Shown: positions 1 to 5,065 of the stretch, piece after piece
Position numbering within the stretch: position 1 is the stretch's first letter
How the letters are laid out: every line of letters begins with the position of its first letter
Assembly (NCBI GenBank): GCA_023432075.1
Contig: JAEYVD010000709.1
Coordinates: 1 to 5,065, forward strand
DNA length: 5,065 nt
Source of the DNA: Pseudomonadota bacterium
GTDB taxonomy: Bacteria > Pseudomonadota > Gammaproteobacteria > Burkholderiales > Burkholderiaceae_B
Direction: 5' to 3'
Program-made: the position numbers and the translations under genes
Notes under the pieces: generated by a model
Database searches by the model: none
Seen by the model: the letters and a program-made list of their open reading frames with translations, nothing else
What the model was told of the DNA's origin: nothing

Positions 1-2008
1 GGTTGAACCAGACCTTGGCGCGGTACGGATAGCCCGCCAGCGCCGAGGCCAGCATCTCGGAACTGAGGCCGCCCGTCGCCGGATACCACGGCGCGGCTGC
101 CGGATAGGCAGGCTGGCCCGCGGCCTTTTTGCGCTTGAATTCGCTGGATTTCTCGTACGGAAAGCGGTTGCGCGACAGCGATACGCCCTTGGGCGTCGCC
201 TTGTTCGCAAAGCCGGCGATGTTGTAGCGCGGTCCGGCGCCATAAGGCGGAAACGGCCCGGCATCCAGCACCAGTCCGCCTTCCACGTTCAGGTTGCCCA
301 CCAGCGTGTTCAGCATGGCGATGGCATAGGCGGTGTAAAAGCCCGCGCCGCTCATGGTGCCGCCGTGCGCATCGGCCACGGCGCGCTTGCCGTGACTGGT
401 GAAACGCTCGGCCAGGGACGCGATTTTCGCCGCCGGCACGCCGCAGAGCGAGGCATACTCATCCAGCGTCTTGCGGCGCGCCTCTTCGCGCAGCAGGTCC
501 AGCGAGGTGCGCACCCGCAGCGCCGCTTGCCGACCCGCCAAGCCCGGCGCGACGACCGGCTCGTCGACAAACAGCGCGGCCGGCGAGGCCGTCGTGTGCG
601 GCGCCAACGTGCCGTCAGCCAGCCGCACGACGTACACGTCCTCCCATTTCTCGTCCGCGTCGGCCGGGCGCGCCCAGCCCATATCGGCGCCACGCAAAAA
701 GGCGCCCAGGCGAGGATGGCCCGGTTCGGCCACCACCAGGTGCGTGGCGTTGGTCCACGCCGCCTCACCCGCGGCCTTCATGGCGGCGGGGCCCGGCTGC
801 GCCAGCATGCGCGCGTCGAACCGTTCGTTATCCAGGATCCAGCGGATCAGCCCCATGGCCAGCGCCAGATCGCTGGCCGGATTGACGGGCACCCATTCAT
901 TGCCCGATCCCGCCGACAGGCTGGACGAGGCCGGCAGCACGGGCGACACCACCACATAGCTGAAATCCGATTCCTGCGGGCGCACGCGCGCCTCGGCCAA
1001 CTGACGCGCCTGGCGCTGAAAAGGGTTGCCCGCCTGCGCCGGCGCCGCGCCAATGAAGAGCCCGAAGCGTGCGTTGTCCCAGTCCGGCTTGCCGTGCGGC
1101 ATGCCCTTCAGGTCGCCCAGCGCCGCGCCCGCCCCAACCCGGAAACTCTGCCCGCAGTACGAGCCGTGATTGCTGAAGTTGACGGTGCCGAAGGACTGTC
1201 CCGCAAAGCGCTGGATCAGCGGCGTGCGCCCCTCGTTGGACGCGTCGGTGAACAGGAACTGGTTGACCTTCGCGCCGTACTCGGGATTGTCGGGGTCCAG
1301 TAGCGTCTCGCGGTCGTAGATCGCGCGCAGGCCGTCCACGTGGCCCTCGCCAAACAGGTCGCCGCCTTCGCAGACTTCCTCGACCAGTTGCTCGAAGCTG
1401 ATCGTCTGCCACTTGCCCTCGCCGCGCTTGCCCACCCGCTTCAAGGGCTGCAGCACGCGATACGGGCTGTCCATCTGCTCCAGCATCGCCGAGCCGCGCG
1501 CGCACGAGGGGGCGCGCCCTTCCAGGCCGCTGTCCCCGCCCAATTGCGCGTAGACATCGCGCACCGGTGTGTCCATGGCCGCGGGCCGCGTCGTCGCCAG
1601 CGGGTGATACGGATTGCCAGCGACGCGCAGGATGCGGTTTTCGGCCGTGTCCACGCGCAGCCGCACGCCGCATTGCGTCCAACAGCCCAGACAGCTCGAC
1701 GGGCTGACCGTCTGCCCCGGCTGGGCGCTGAGCGCACCGGTCAGCGGATCGATGCGAAACTCCGGCGGCAGCGAGTTGCCTCGCACGGCATGCGCCGTCG
1801 GCACGCCGGCCGTGCCTTGCGCCAGCCCCTTGACCGCCTTGACCACCGTGTCGCCATAGCCCGCGGCAAAGGCCGCCATGCCGCCAGCCGCGAGGCCGCC
1901 GCGCATCATCAGCTTGCGCCGGGCCTCATCGCGAGGCAGATCCGCGCCATCGTCCGCGGCGCCGGGTTTGTCGTCTTCGTGTTGCTTGTCCATTGCGTTC
2001 TTTTCCAT
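1..2008 (-). CDS. ttrA: Tetrathionate reductase catalytic subunit A (molybdopterin), C-terminus cut by window edge
   Basis: Periplasmic molybdopterin-guanine-dinucleotide subunit that reduces tetrathionate to two thiosulfates, fed by TtrB. The first 669 residues are visible; Salmonella TtrA is about 1,020, so roughly the last third is off-window. A Tat signal is seen as ARRKLMMRGG (R30-R31) followed by a hydrophobic Ala/Gly stretch. The [4Fe-4S] motif is CLGCWTQC (C106, C109, C113) with the fourth cysteine at C169 in SCARG. C285 in HGSYCGQ is the expected cysteine Mo ligand of the TtrA/PsrA/ArrA branch. RVGKRGEGKWQ (191-201), GDLFGEGHVDGLRAI and KPDW/GNPFQRQARQLA match remembered Salmonella TtrA closely, which favours tetrathionate over selenate, arsenate or polysulfide reductases. 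It starts 22 bp after ttrC stops, in one operon. The start at 2008 has only a weak GAGACG-like ribosome site; ATG 1993 (residue 6) is possible. The leader before RR is unusually long and acidic. Confidence 0.93.
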   Translation of the reverse strand, partial: MEKNAMDKQHEDDKPGAADDGADLPRDEARRKLMMRGGLAAGGMAAFAAGYGDTVVKAVKGLAQGTAGVPTAHAVRGNSLPPEFRIDPLTGALSAQPGQTVSPSSCLGCWTQCGVRLRVDTAENRILRVAGNPYHPLATTRPAAMDTPVRDVYAQLGGDSGLEGRAPSCARGSAMLEQMDSPYRVLQPLKRVGKRGEGKWQTISFEQLVEEVCEGGDLFGEGHVDGLRAIYDRETLLDPDNPEYGAKVNQFLFTDASNEGRTPLIQRFAGQSFGTVNFSNHGSYCGQSFRVGAGAALGDLKGMPHGKPDWDNARFGLFIGAAPAQAGNPFQRQARQLAEARVRPQESDFSYVVVSPVLPASSSLSAGSGNEWVPVNPASDLALAMGLIRWILDNERFDARMLAQPGPAAMKAAGEAAWTNATHLVVAEPGHPRLGAFLRGADMGWARPADADEKWEDVYVVRLADGTLAPHTTASPAALFVDEPVVAPGLAGRQAALRVRTSLDLLREEARRKTLDEYASLCGVPAAKIASLAERFTSHGKRAVADAHGGTMSGAGFYTAYAIAMLNTLVGNLNVEGGLVLDAGPFPPYGAGPRYNIAGFANKATPKGVSLSRNRFPYEKSSEFKRKKAAGQPAYPAAAPWYPATGGLSSEMLASALAGYPYRAKVWFN

Positions 2009-2030
2009 GTGCTTTCGTCTCGGCGCGCGC

Positions 2031-3065
2031 TCAGGCGGCCACGGCGCGTGCGCGCGCGGGGTAGATGTCCAGGGCCCAGGTCACGACGGTGATCAGCGCC
2101 ACGCACAGCCCCAGCACGCCCACCATGCCCAGCAGCCCGTCGCTGCCCCAGGGCATGTCGTACAGGTACAGCCCCGCGCCGTACTTGGGCACGCCCTGCA
2201 CGCTCATGAAGACCACCCAGCGGAAGATCCACGCCGCGCCCAGCATGGTCAGCGCCAACACGGCCGACGGCAGGGGCGCGGTCAGCGTGCGCGCCGGCCG
2301 CTGCAACAGCGCGACGATGCAGAACGCCGTGATCACCGCGCCCGCCAGGCTTAGACGCCAGACCGGAAAGTCCGCGAAAAGCCGCAGCGCCGCCTCGAAA
2401 GACGCATCGAGTCCCGAGAGGCCCAGCAGCGCCCACGCGCCCGCGCCCATCGCCATCATCACGACCGCGATCACGCTCAACCGGCGCAGCATCGCCACCG
2501 GCAGCACGCGCAATCCGCCCGGCAGCCACCGGCCCACCAGGAACATCGCGCCCAGCGCGCCCAGCCAGGCGGTCAACGCAAAGTTCACCGGCAGGAACAC
2601 GGTGTGCCACAAGGGCCGCGAGCGCAGCACCATGACCTCGGCGCCGGTGTAGACCAGAATGGACAGCGCCGACAGCGCCAGCGCCGCCGCCACCACCCGC
2701 AGCCATCCCATCCGGCCCCACCACCACACCGCGCAGAACAGCAGCACCAGCGTCACGAAGACCGGCAGCAGCAATGCCCCCAGCCACATCCACGACCACG
2801 GCGTGATGTGCGCATAGAAGTGCCAGAAGCGGCCGGGCTGGTGCAGGTCGGCCAGCAGCGACACCGGCGCGGCGATGGCGCTGACCAGCTGCACCGTCAC
2901 CGCCGCTGGCAGCAGGCGGCGCGCATCGGAATCGGCCCGGCCAAAGGCCGCGAAGGCCGCGGTCAGCGCCGTTGCGGCGCTGATGCCGATAAGAAAGAAA
3001 TACTGCACGGCCCAAGGCAGCCAGGCGGCGTCGTAGACCGGCGTAAGCAATTCAGAGATTTGCAT
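2031..3065 (-). CDS. ttrC: Tetrathionate reductase membrane subunit C (NrfD-like quinol dehydrogenase)
   Basis: Integral membrane anchor that oxidises quinol and passes electrons to the TtrB clusters. The 344-residue product is close to the usual TtrC length (about 340). Hydrophobic segments that look like nine helices lie near residues 17-39, 52-72, 92-114, 120-141, 159-179, 197-217, 236-254, 264-286 and 308-331. The NrfD-type loop LADLHQPGRFWHFY (71-84), the acidic residue in YTGAEVM (139-145) and FRWVVFMSVQGVPKYG (281-296) are family features near the quinol side. The ATG at 3065 is chosen over an upstream in-frame ATG at 3167 because it has a strong purine-rich ribosome site just before it, and the longer form would overlap ttrB and add a non-hydrophobic Arg/Cys-rich leader. 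It lies 19 bp after ttrB and 22 bp before ttrA. The subunit type is secure; the ttrC name rests on its neighbours and overall resemblance, because NrfD proteins diverge fast. Confidence 0.92.
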   Translation of the reverse strand: MQISELLTPVYDAAWLPWAVQYFFLIGISAATALTAAFAAFGRADSDARRLLPAAVTVQLVSAIAAPVSLLADLHQPGRFWHFYAHITPWSWMWLGALLLPVFVTLVLLFCAVWWWGRMGWLRVVAAALALSALSILVYTGAEVMVLRSRPLWHTVFLPVNFALTAWLGALGAMFLVGRWLPGGLRVLPVAMLRRLSVIAVVMMAMGAGAWALLGLSGLDASFEAALRLFADFPVWRLSLAGAVITAFCIVALLQRPARTLTAPLPSAVLALTMLGAAWIFRWVVFMSVQGVPKYGAGLYLYDMPWGSDGLLGMVGVLGLCVALITVVTWALDIYPARARAVAA

Positions 3066-3070
3066 GAGTG

Positions 3071-3081
3071 TCCCCTTCCTT
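3071..3081 (-). promoter_or_regulatory. Ribosome binding site of ttrC
   Basis: AAGGAAGGGGA read on the minus strand ends 5 nt before ATG 3065. This strong purine-rich Shine-Dalgarno stretch lies between the ttrB stop and ttrC, and it decides the 344-residue start over the upstream ATG at 3167. Confidence 0.75.
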
Positions 3082-3084
3082 GGC

Positions 3085-3858
3085 TCAGTGGCCGCCCGCC
3101 AGGCGCACGCCCGCCTGGCCGTCAACCTGATGCACGAACGCATCGGGCAGGCCGATGTAAAAAACATGGGGATCCGTCTTCATCTCGGGCTTGAGCACCT
3201 TGATGTCGGCCTTGTGTTCGGCCAGCAGCGAAATGGCGCTATCCGGATCGTTCATGTCCCCGATCACCCGGGCGCCGCCGACGCAGCTTTCCACGCAAGC
3301 GGGCAACAACCCCGCTTCCAGCCGGTGCTCGCAGAACGTGCACTTGTCTGCAGTCTGGGTCTCGTGATTGATGAAGCGCGCATCGTAGGGACAGGCCTGC
3401 ACGCAGTAACCGCACCCCACGCAGCGTGCGTTGTCGACCAGCACGATGCCATCCTCGCGCTGAAACGTCGCCTGCACCGGACAGACCGGCACACAGGGCG
3501 GCTTGTCGCAGTGGTTGCACAGACGCGGCAGCATGACCATCGAACACGGGCCGTCCGCATCGGGCGTGACCTCGTATTGCAGGACGGTGGTGCGGAACTG
3601 CCCGATGGGCGGCACGTTCTCCAGCGAACAGCTCACCGTACAGGACTGGCAGCCGATGCATTTGCGCATGTCGACAACCATACCGTAGCGCTTGCCGGCC
3701 ATGCCGGGCCGTCGCGGCGGCTGACCGTTGAGCCCAGGCGCGGCGTCGGCATGAATGGGAATGACGGTGGCCGCGGCGCCCAGGCCGAGCAGCCCTTTCA
3801 GGAATCCACGCTTGCCCGGCAGCGGTGTTTCCGGGGGACTGGTGGGGGTGTGCATCAT
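3085..3858 (-). CDS. ttrB: Tetrathionate reductase Fe-S subunit B (four [4Fe-4S] ferredoxin)
   Basis: Periplasmic electron-transfer subunit linking TtrC to TtrA, 257 residues (Salmonella TtrB is similar). Sixteen cysteines form four ferredoxin-type clusters: C67/C70/C73/C77 (CIGCQSCTVSC), C114/C117/C122/C126 (CNHCDKPPCVPVC), C146/C149/C152/C156 (CVGCGYCVQAC) and C173/C176/C188/C192. CPVQATFQREDGIV, CPYDARFINHETQTADKC and the late SCVGGARVIGD and PHVFYIGL segments are strongly TtrB-like. The N-terminus carries a Tat-type signal with Lys-Arg instead of Arg-Arg (KRGFLKGLLGLGAAA, residues 16-30), ending near A-D-A-A at 37-40. Two adjacent ATGs (3858, 3855) compete. GGAG lies 4 nt before the first and 7 nt before the second, so 3855 (256 residues) may be the real start. 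It is the first gene of ttrBCA, and its promoter lies in the 121-bp gap upstream. Confidence 0.95.
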   Translation of the reverse strand: MMHTPTSPPETPLPGKRGFLKGLLGLGAAATVIPIHADAAPGLNGQPPRRPGMAGKRYGMVVDMRKCIGCQSCTVSCSLENVPPIGQFRTTVLQYEVTPDADGPCSMVMLPRLCNHCDKPPCVPVCPVQATFQREDGIVLVDNARCVGCGYCVQACPYDARFINHETQTADKCTFCEHRLEAGLLPACVESCVGGARVIGDMNDPDSAISLLAEHKADIKVLKPEMKTDPHVFYIGLPDAFVHQVDGQAGVRLAGGH

Positions 3859-3862
3859 TAAA

Positions 3863-3867
3863 CTCCG
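3863..3867 (-). promoter_or_regulatory. Ribosome binding site of ttrB
   Basis: CGGAG on the minus strand, followed by TTTA and two tandem ATG codons. The spacing from GGAG is 4 nt to ATG 3858 and 7 nt to ATG 3855; the latter is nearer the usual optimum. Confidence 0.6.
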
Positions 3868-3890
3868 AAACGTTTAAGTGTTACGGAAAT

Positions 3891-3910
3891 TAACTTATCA
3901 CCTGTAGTTA
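3891..3910. repeat. Inverted repeat TAACT-N10-AGTTA in the ttrB promoter
   Basis: Perfect 5-bp arms at 3891-3895 and 3906-3910, centred at 3900.5, in the AT-rich leader upstream of ttrB. The 15-bp centre-to-centre arm spacing could suit a dimeric regulator, but short AT arms also arise by chance in AT-rich DNA. It overlaps the possible -10 elements. Confidence 0.3.
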
Positions 3911-3933
3911 TATAGGGTCTTGATAAGCGTCAA
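3907..3933 (-). promoter_or_regulatory. Possible sigma70-type promoter for ttrBCA
   Basis: On the minus strand TTGACG (3933-3928, 5/6 to the -35 consensus) and TATAAC (3912-3907, 5/6 to the -10 consensus) are separated by 15 bp, shorter than the usual 16-18. The -35 hexamer overlaps the FNR-type box. If the box instead acts as a class II activator site centred near -41.5, the start would be near 3885 and the -10 near 3897-3892 (TAAGTT) or 3899-3894 (GATAAG), both poorer matches. The sequence alone does not decide between these. Confidence 0.4.
3920..3933 (-). promoter_or_regulatory. FNR/Anr-type anaerobic regulator binding site
   Basis: The minus-strand sequence TTGAC-GCTT-ATCAA differs from the FNR/Anr consensus TTGAT-N4-ATCAA at one base. 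Its centre (3926.5) lies about 68 bp upstream of the first ttrB ATG, in the only AT-rich gap of the window. In Salmonella, ttrBCA expression needs FNR (OxrA), so an oxygen-responsive site here fits the role of the operon. Activation is inferred from context. Confidence 0.7.
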
Positions 3934-3957
3934 TTGGGGGACGGAGTCAGGGTGGCG

Positions 3958-3974
3958 GCGGGCGTTTGGCCCGC
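3958..3974 (-). terminator. Weak hairpin after the glycosylase gene
   Basis: GCGGGC-(5 nt)-GCCCGC forms a perfect 6-bp stem that begins 5 nt after the stop codon of the glycosylase gene. No U-run follows on the minus strand, so it is not a classical intrinsic terminator. It might stabilise the mRNA end or act with Rho, and would separate this gene from ttrB transcription. Confidence 0.35.
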
Positions 3975-3979
3975 GCAAC

Positions 3980-4534
3980 TCAGCAGGGCGTGGGAAGCGT
4001 CAGCGCCGGTTCCCAGGCTGCCAGTTTCTGCGCGAAGCTGGCCGAAGCATGCGCCGGACTGGTCGAAGGCAGTTCGAAAAACTGTATCGAGGCGGCTGAA
4101 GGCAGGTTCGGCAACGCATGCCGCCGGAACATCGCCGCGGCCTTCGCGCCGTTGAAACAGATGCGCGCGATCGAGGGATAGCGGTCCAGGAAGGCGTTGA
4201 AATCGTTCGGCACCAGCGTGTCGCCCCGGATATCGGCGTCCAGGCTGCCAGGCCGTTCGCAAGCCTGCAGCACATCCCACAGCGCCACGCGGTTCGCCCG
4301 CAGTGCCTGCAACCGCTCGTCGTAACCCAACCCGGCATCGAACCCGAAGATCCGCGCCGCCAGCGGCCAGAATGCGTTGCGCGGATGCGCGTAATACTGC
4401 ACCTGCCGCAGCGACGCCACGCCCGGCATGGAGCCCAGCACCAGCACGCGCGGGCCGTCCCCCACCACGGGGGCAAATCCCGTAACCACCGCCTCGCACC
4501 GCCCCGCCGCGGTGTCGTCCCTGATCTTGTCCAT
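3980..4534 (-). CDS. DNA-deoxyinosine (hypoxanthine) glycosylase, UDG superfamily family 6
   Basis: Cytoplasmic base-excision repair enzyme expected to remove hypoxanthine (deaminated adenine) from DNA. The 184-residue product is a usual length for the family. Motifs in order: LVLGSMPGVASL (31-42), YYAHPRNAFW (47-56), ALWDVLQACERPGSLD (84-99), ICFNGAKA (125-132) and LPSTSPAHA (155-163). In family 6 the motif-1 catalytic residue is Asn, not the Asp of classical UDG; N53 probably takes that role, and N128 matches the second conserved Asn by spacing. ATG 4534 is preferred because the family match begins just after it, but its ribosome site is poor. A GTG at 4597 would add 21 Gly/Arg-rich residues. 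The gene runs in the same direction as ttr but is separated by a promoter-bearing gap and has no evident functional link. A mismatch-specific (Mug-like) annotation is also possible. Confidence 0.85.
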   Translation of the reverse strand: MDKIRDDTAAGRCEAVVTGFAPVVGDGPRVLVLGSMPGVASLRQVQYYAHPRNAFWPLAARIFGFDAGLGYDERLQALRANRVALWDVLQACERPGSLDADIRGDTLVPNDFNAFLDRYPSIARICFNGAKAAAMFRRHALPNLPSAASIQFFELPSTSPAHASASFAQKLAAWEPALTLPTPC

Positions 4535-4622
4535 GCCCGCAAGGATACCCGCCCCCACGCTGGCCCGCCCTCCTCTGCCGCACTGATCGTTCGCCACATG
4601 GAACGGTGCTTATCAATCACGA

Positions 4623-4638
4623 GCACTACCGGTAATGC
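4623..4638. repeat. 16-bp near-palindrome in the divergent glycosylase/pirin gap
   Basis: GCACTACCGGTAATGC pairs with its own reverse complement at 7 of 8 positions (core TACCGGTA at 4627-4634). It sits between two divergent genes, 84 bp before the pirin ATG and 89 bp before the glycosylase ATG, where an operator for a dimeric regulator might lie. The regulator is unknown. Confidence 0.4.
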
Positions 4639-4670
4639 CGATCCGCCCTTATCTTCTTGCCTATGACGAA

Positions 4671-4687
4671 CGGCCCCGAAGGGGCCG
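4671..4687. repeat. GC-rich hairpin in the pirin leader
   Basis: CGGCCCC-GAA-GGGGCCG is a perfect 7-bp stem with a 3-nt loop, ending 6 nt before the AGGA ribosome site and 19 nt before the pirin ATG. Neither strand shows a T-run after it, so it is not a clear intrinsic terminator. It could shape the 5' end of the pirin mRNA or be a member of a dispersed GC-rich repeat. Confidence 0.5.
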
Positions 4688-4706
4688 CGCAACAGGAACC
4701 CTCACC

Positions 4707-5065
4707 ATGAAGAAAATCCTCGGCGTGCACGCCAGCCCCCGTCCCCACTGGGTGGGCGACGGATTTCCGGTGCGCTCCATGTTTTCGTACAACGACAAAG
4801 ACCGCGACACCAGCCCGTTCCTGCTGCTGGACTACGCCGGCCCCGCCGAATTCGGTCCGGCCAGCCAGCCCCGCGGCGTCGGCCAGCATCCGCACCGCGG
4901 CTTCGAGACCGTGACCATCGTCTACAGCGGCGAAGTCCAACACCGCGACTCCACCGGCAACGGCGGCGTCATCGGCCCCGGCGACGTCCAATGGATGACG
5001 GCGGCGTCCGGCATCCTGCACGAAGAATTCCATTCCCACGCCTTCACCCGCACGGGCGGCAAACT
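4707..5065 (+). CDS. Pirin family protein (bicupin), C-terminus cut by window edge
   Basis: Metal-binding cupin protein. Bacterial pirins include quercetin 2,3-dioxygenases (YhaK-like) and regulators of central metabolism, so the substrate cannot be given. The first 119 residues are visible out of the usual 230-300, covering the N-terminal cupin. Conserved metal ligands are all present: H61 and H63 in HPHRGFETVT, and H105 and E107 in SGILHEEFHS, corresponding to the His-His-His-Glu set of human pirin. PFLLLDYAGPAEFGP (37-51), GQHPHRGFE and GDVQWMTAASGILH are pirin signatures. ATG 4707 is supported by AGGA at 4694-4697, 9 nt upstream. It diverges from the glycosylase gene across a 172-bp gap containing a near-palindrome and a leader hairpin. 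No convincing -35/-10 pair was found for it. Pirin identity is secure; activity is unknown. Confidence 0.92.
   Translation, partial: MKKILGVHASPRPHWVGDGFPVRSMFSYNDKDRDTSPFLLLDYAGPAEFGPASQPRGVGQHPHRGFETVTIVYSGEVQHRDSTGNGGVIGPGDVQWMTAASGILHEEFHSHAFTRTGGK

Noticed and set aside
365..1303. A 312-codon open frame on the plus strand, and several others antisense to ttrA, ttrC and ttrB
   Set aside because: They encode Arg/His/Ala-rich low-complexity products with no recognisable domain and lie opposite clearly conserved genes; they are by-products of high GC codon use.
3066..3167. Upstream ATG extending TtrC by 34 residues
   Set aside because: It would overlap ttrB, adds a non-hydrophobic Arg/Cys-rich leader, and a strong ribosome site precedes the ATG at 3065.
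3868..3875. AAACGTTT palindrome just upstream of the ttrB ribosome site
   Set aside because: Only 8 bp with no extension on either side; expected by chance in an AT-rich leader.
4608..4616. GCTTATCAA, identical to half of the ttrB FNR-type box, in the glycosylase/pirin gap
   Set aside because: The opposite half-site reads ACGGT and matches TTGAT at only two of five bases, so there is no second FNR box.
4610..4638. TTATCA-N17-TAATGC as a pirin promoter
   Set aside because: Spacing is right, but the -10 matches the consensus at only two of six positions.
4626..5039. A 137-codon minus-strand frame opposite the pirin gene
   Set aside because: It is antisense to conserved pirin metal-binding motifs and has no recognisable domain.

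Overview
The window is a high-GC stretch with dense, strongly codon-biased coding on both sides of one short AT-rich regulatory gap. The GC content, the protein sequences and the FNR-type site suggest a proteobacterium. Burkholderiales (Bordetella/Achromobacter-like) is my best guess, but no rRNA or other phylogenetic marker is present to prove it.

Main content (1-3858, minus strand): a tetrathionate reductase operon transcribed ttrB-ttrC-ttrA, the same order as in Salmonella. TtrB (3085-3858) is the periplasmic four-cluster ferredoxin subunit. TtrC (2031-3065) is the NrfD-type membrane quinol dehydrogenase. TtrA (1-2008, running off the left edge) is the molybdopterin catalytic subunit. Gaps between genes are only 19 and 22 bp, so the three are almost certainly co-transcribed. 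Together they should pass electrons from membrane quinol through TtrC and the TtrB Fe-S clusters to the Mo site of TtrA, reducing tetrathionate to thiosulfate in the periplasm. TtrA carries a classical RR Tat signal. TtrB carries a KR variant, as the Salmonella protein does.

Control region (3859-3979): an AT-rich island just upstream of ttrB holds a 13/14 match to the FNR/Anr consensus, sigma70-like hexamers and a small inverted repeat. This fits anaerobic induction. No ttrS/ttrR two-component genes lie next to ttrB in this window.

Right part: upstream of the operon, on the same strand, is a DNA-deoxyinosine (hypoxanthine) glycosylase of UDG family 6 (3980-4534). Diverging from it is a pirin-family cupin (4707 to the right edge, truncated). 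The 172-bp divergent gap holds a 16-bp near-palindrome and a GC-rich hairpin in the pirin leader.

I saw no tRNA, rRNA, CRISPR array, insertion sequence or phage gene. Nothing here looks like a wholly new system. The most useful second looks are the regulatory layout of the ttr promoter, the KR Tat signal, the unusual acidic leader of TtrA and the missing adjacent TtrRS.
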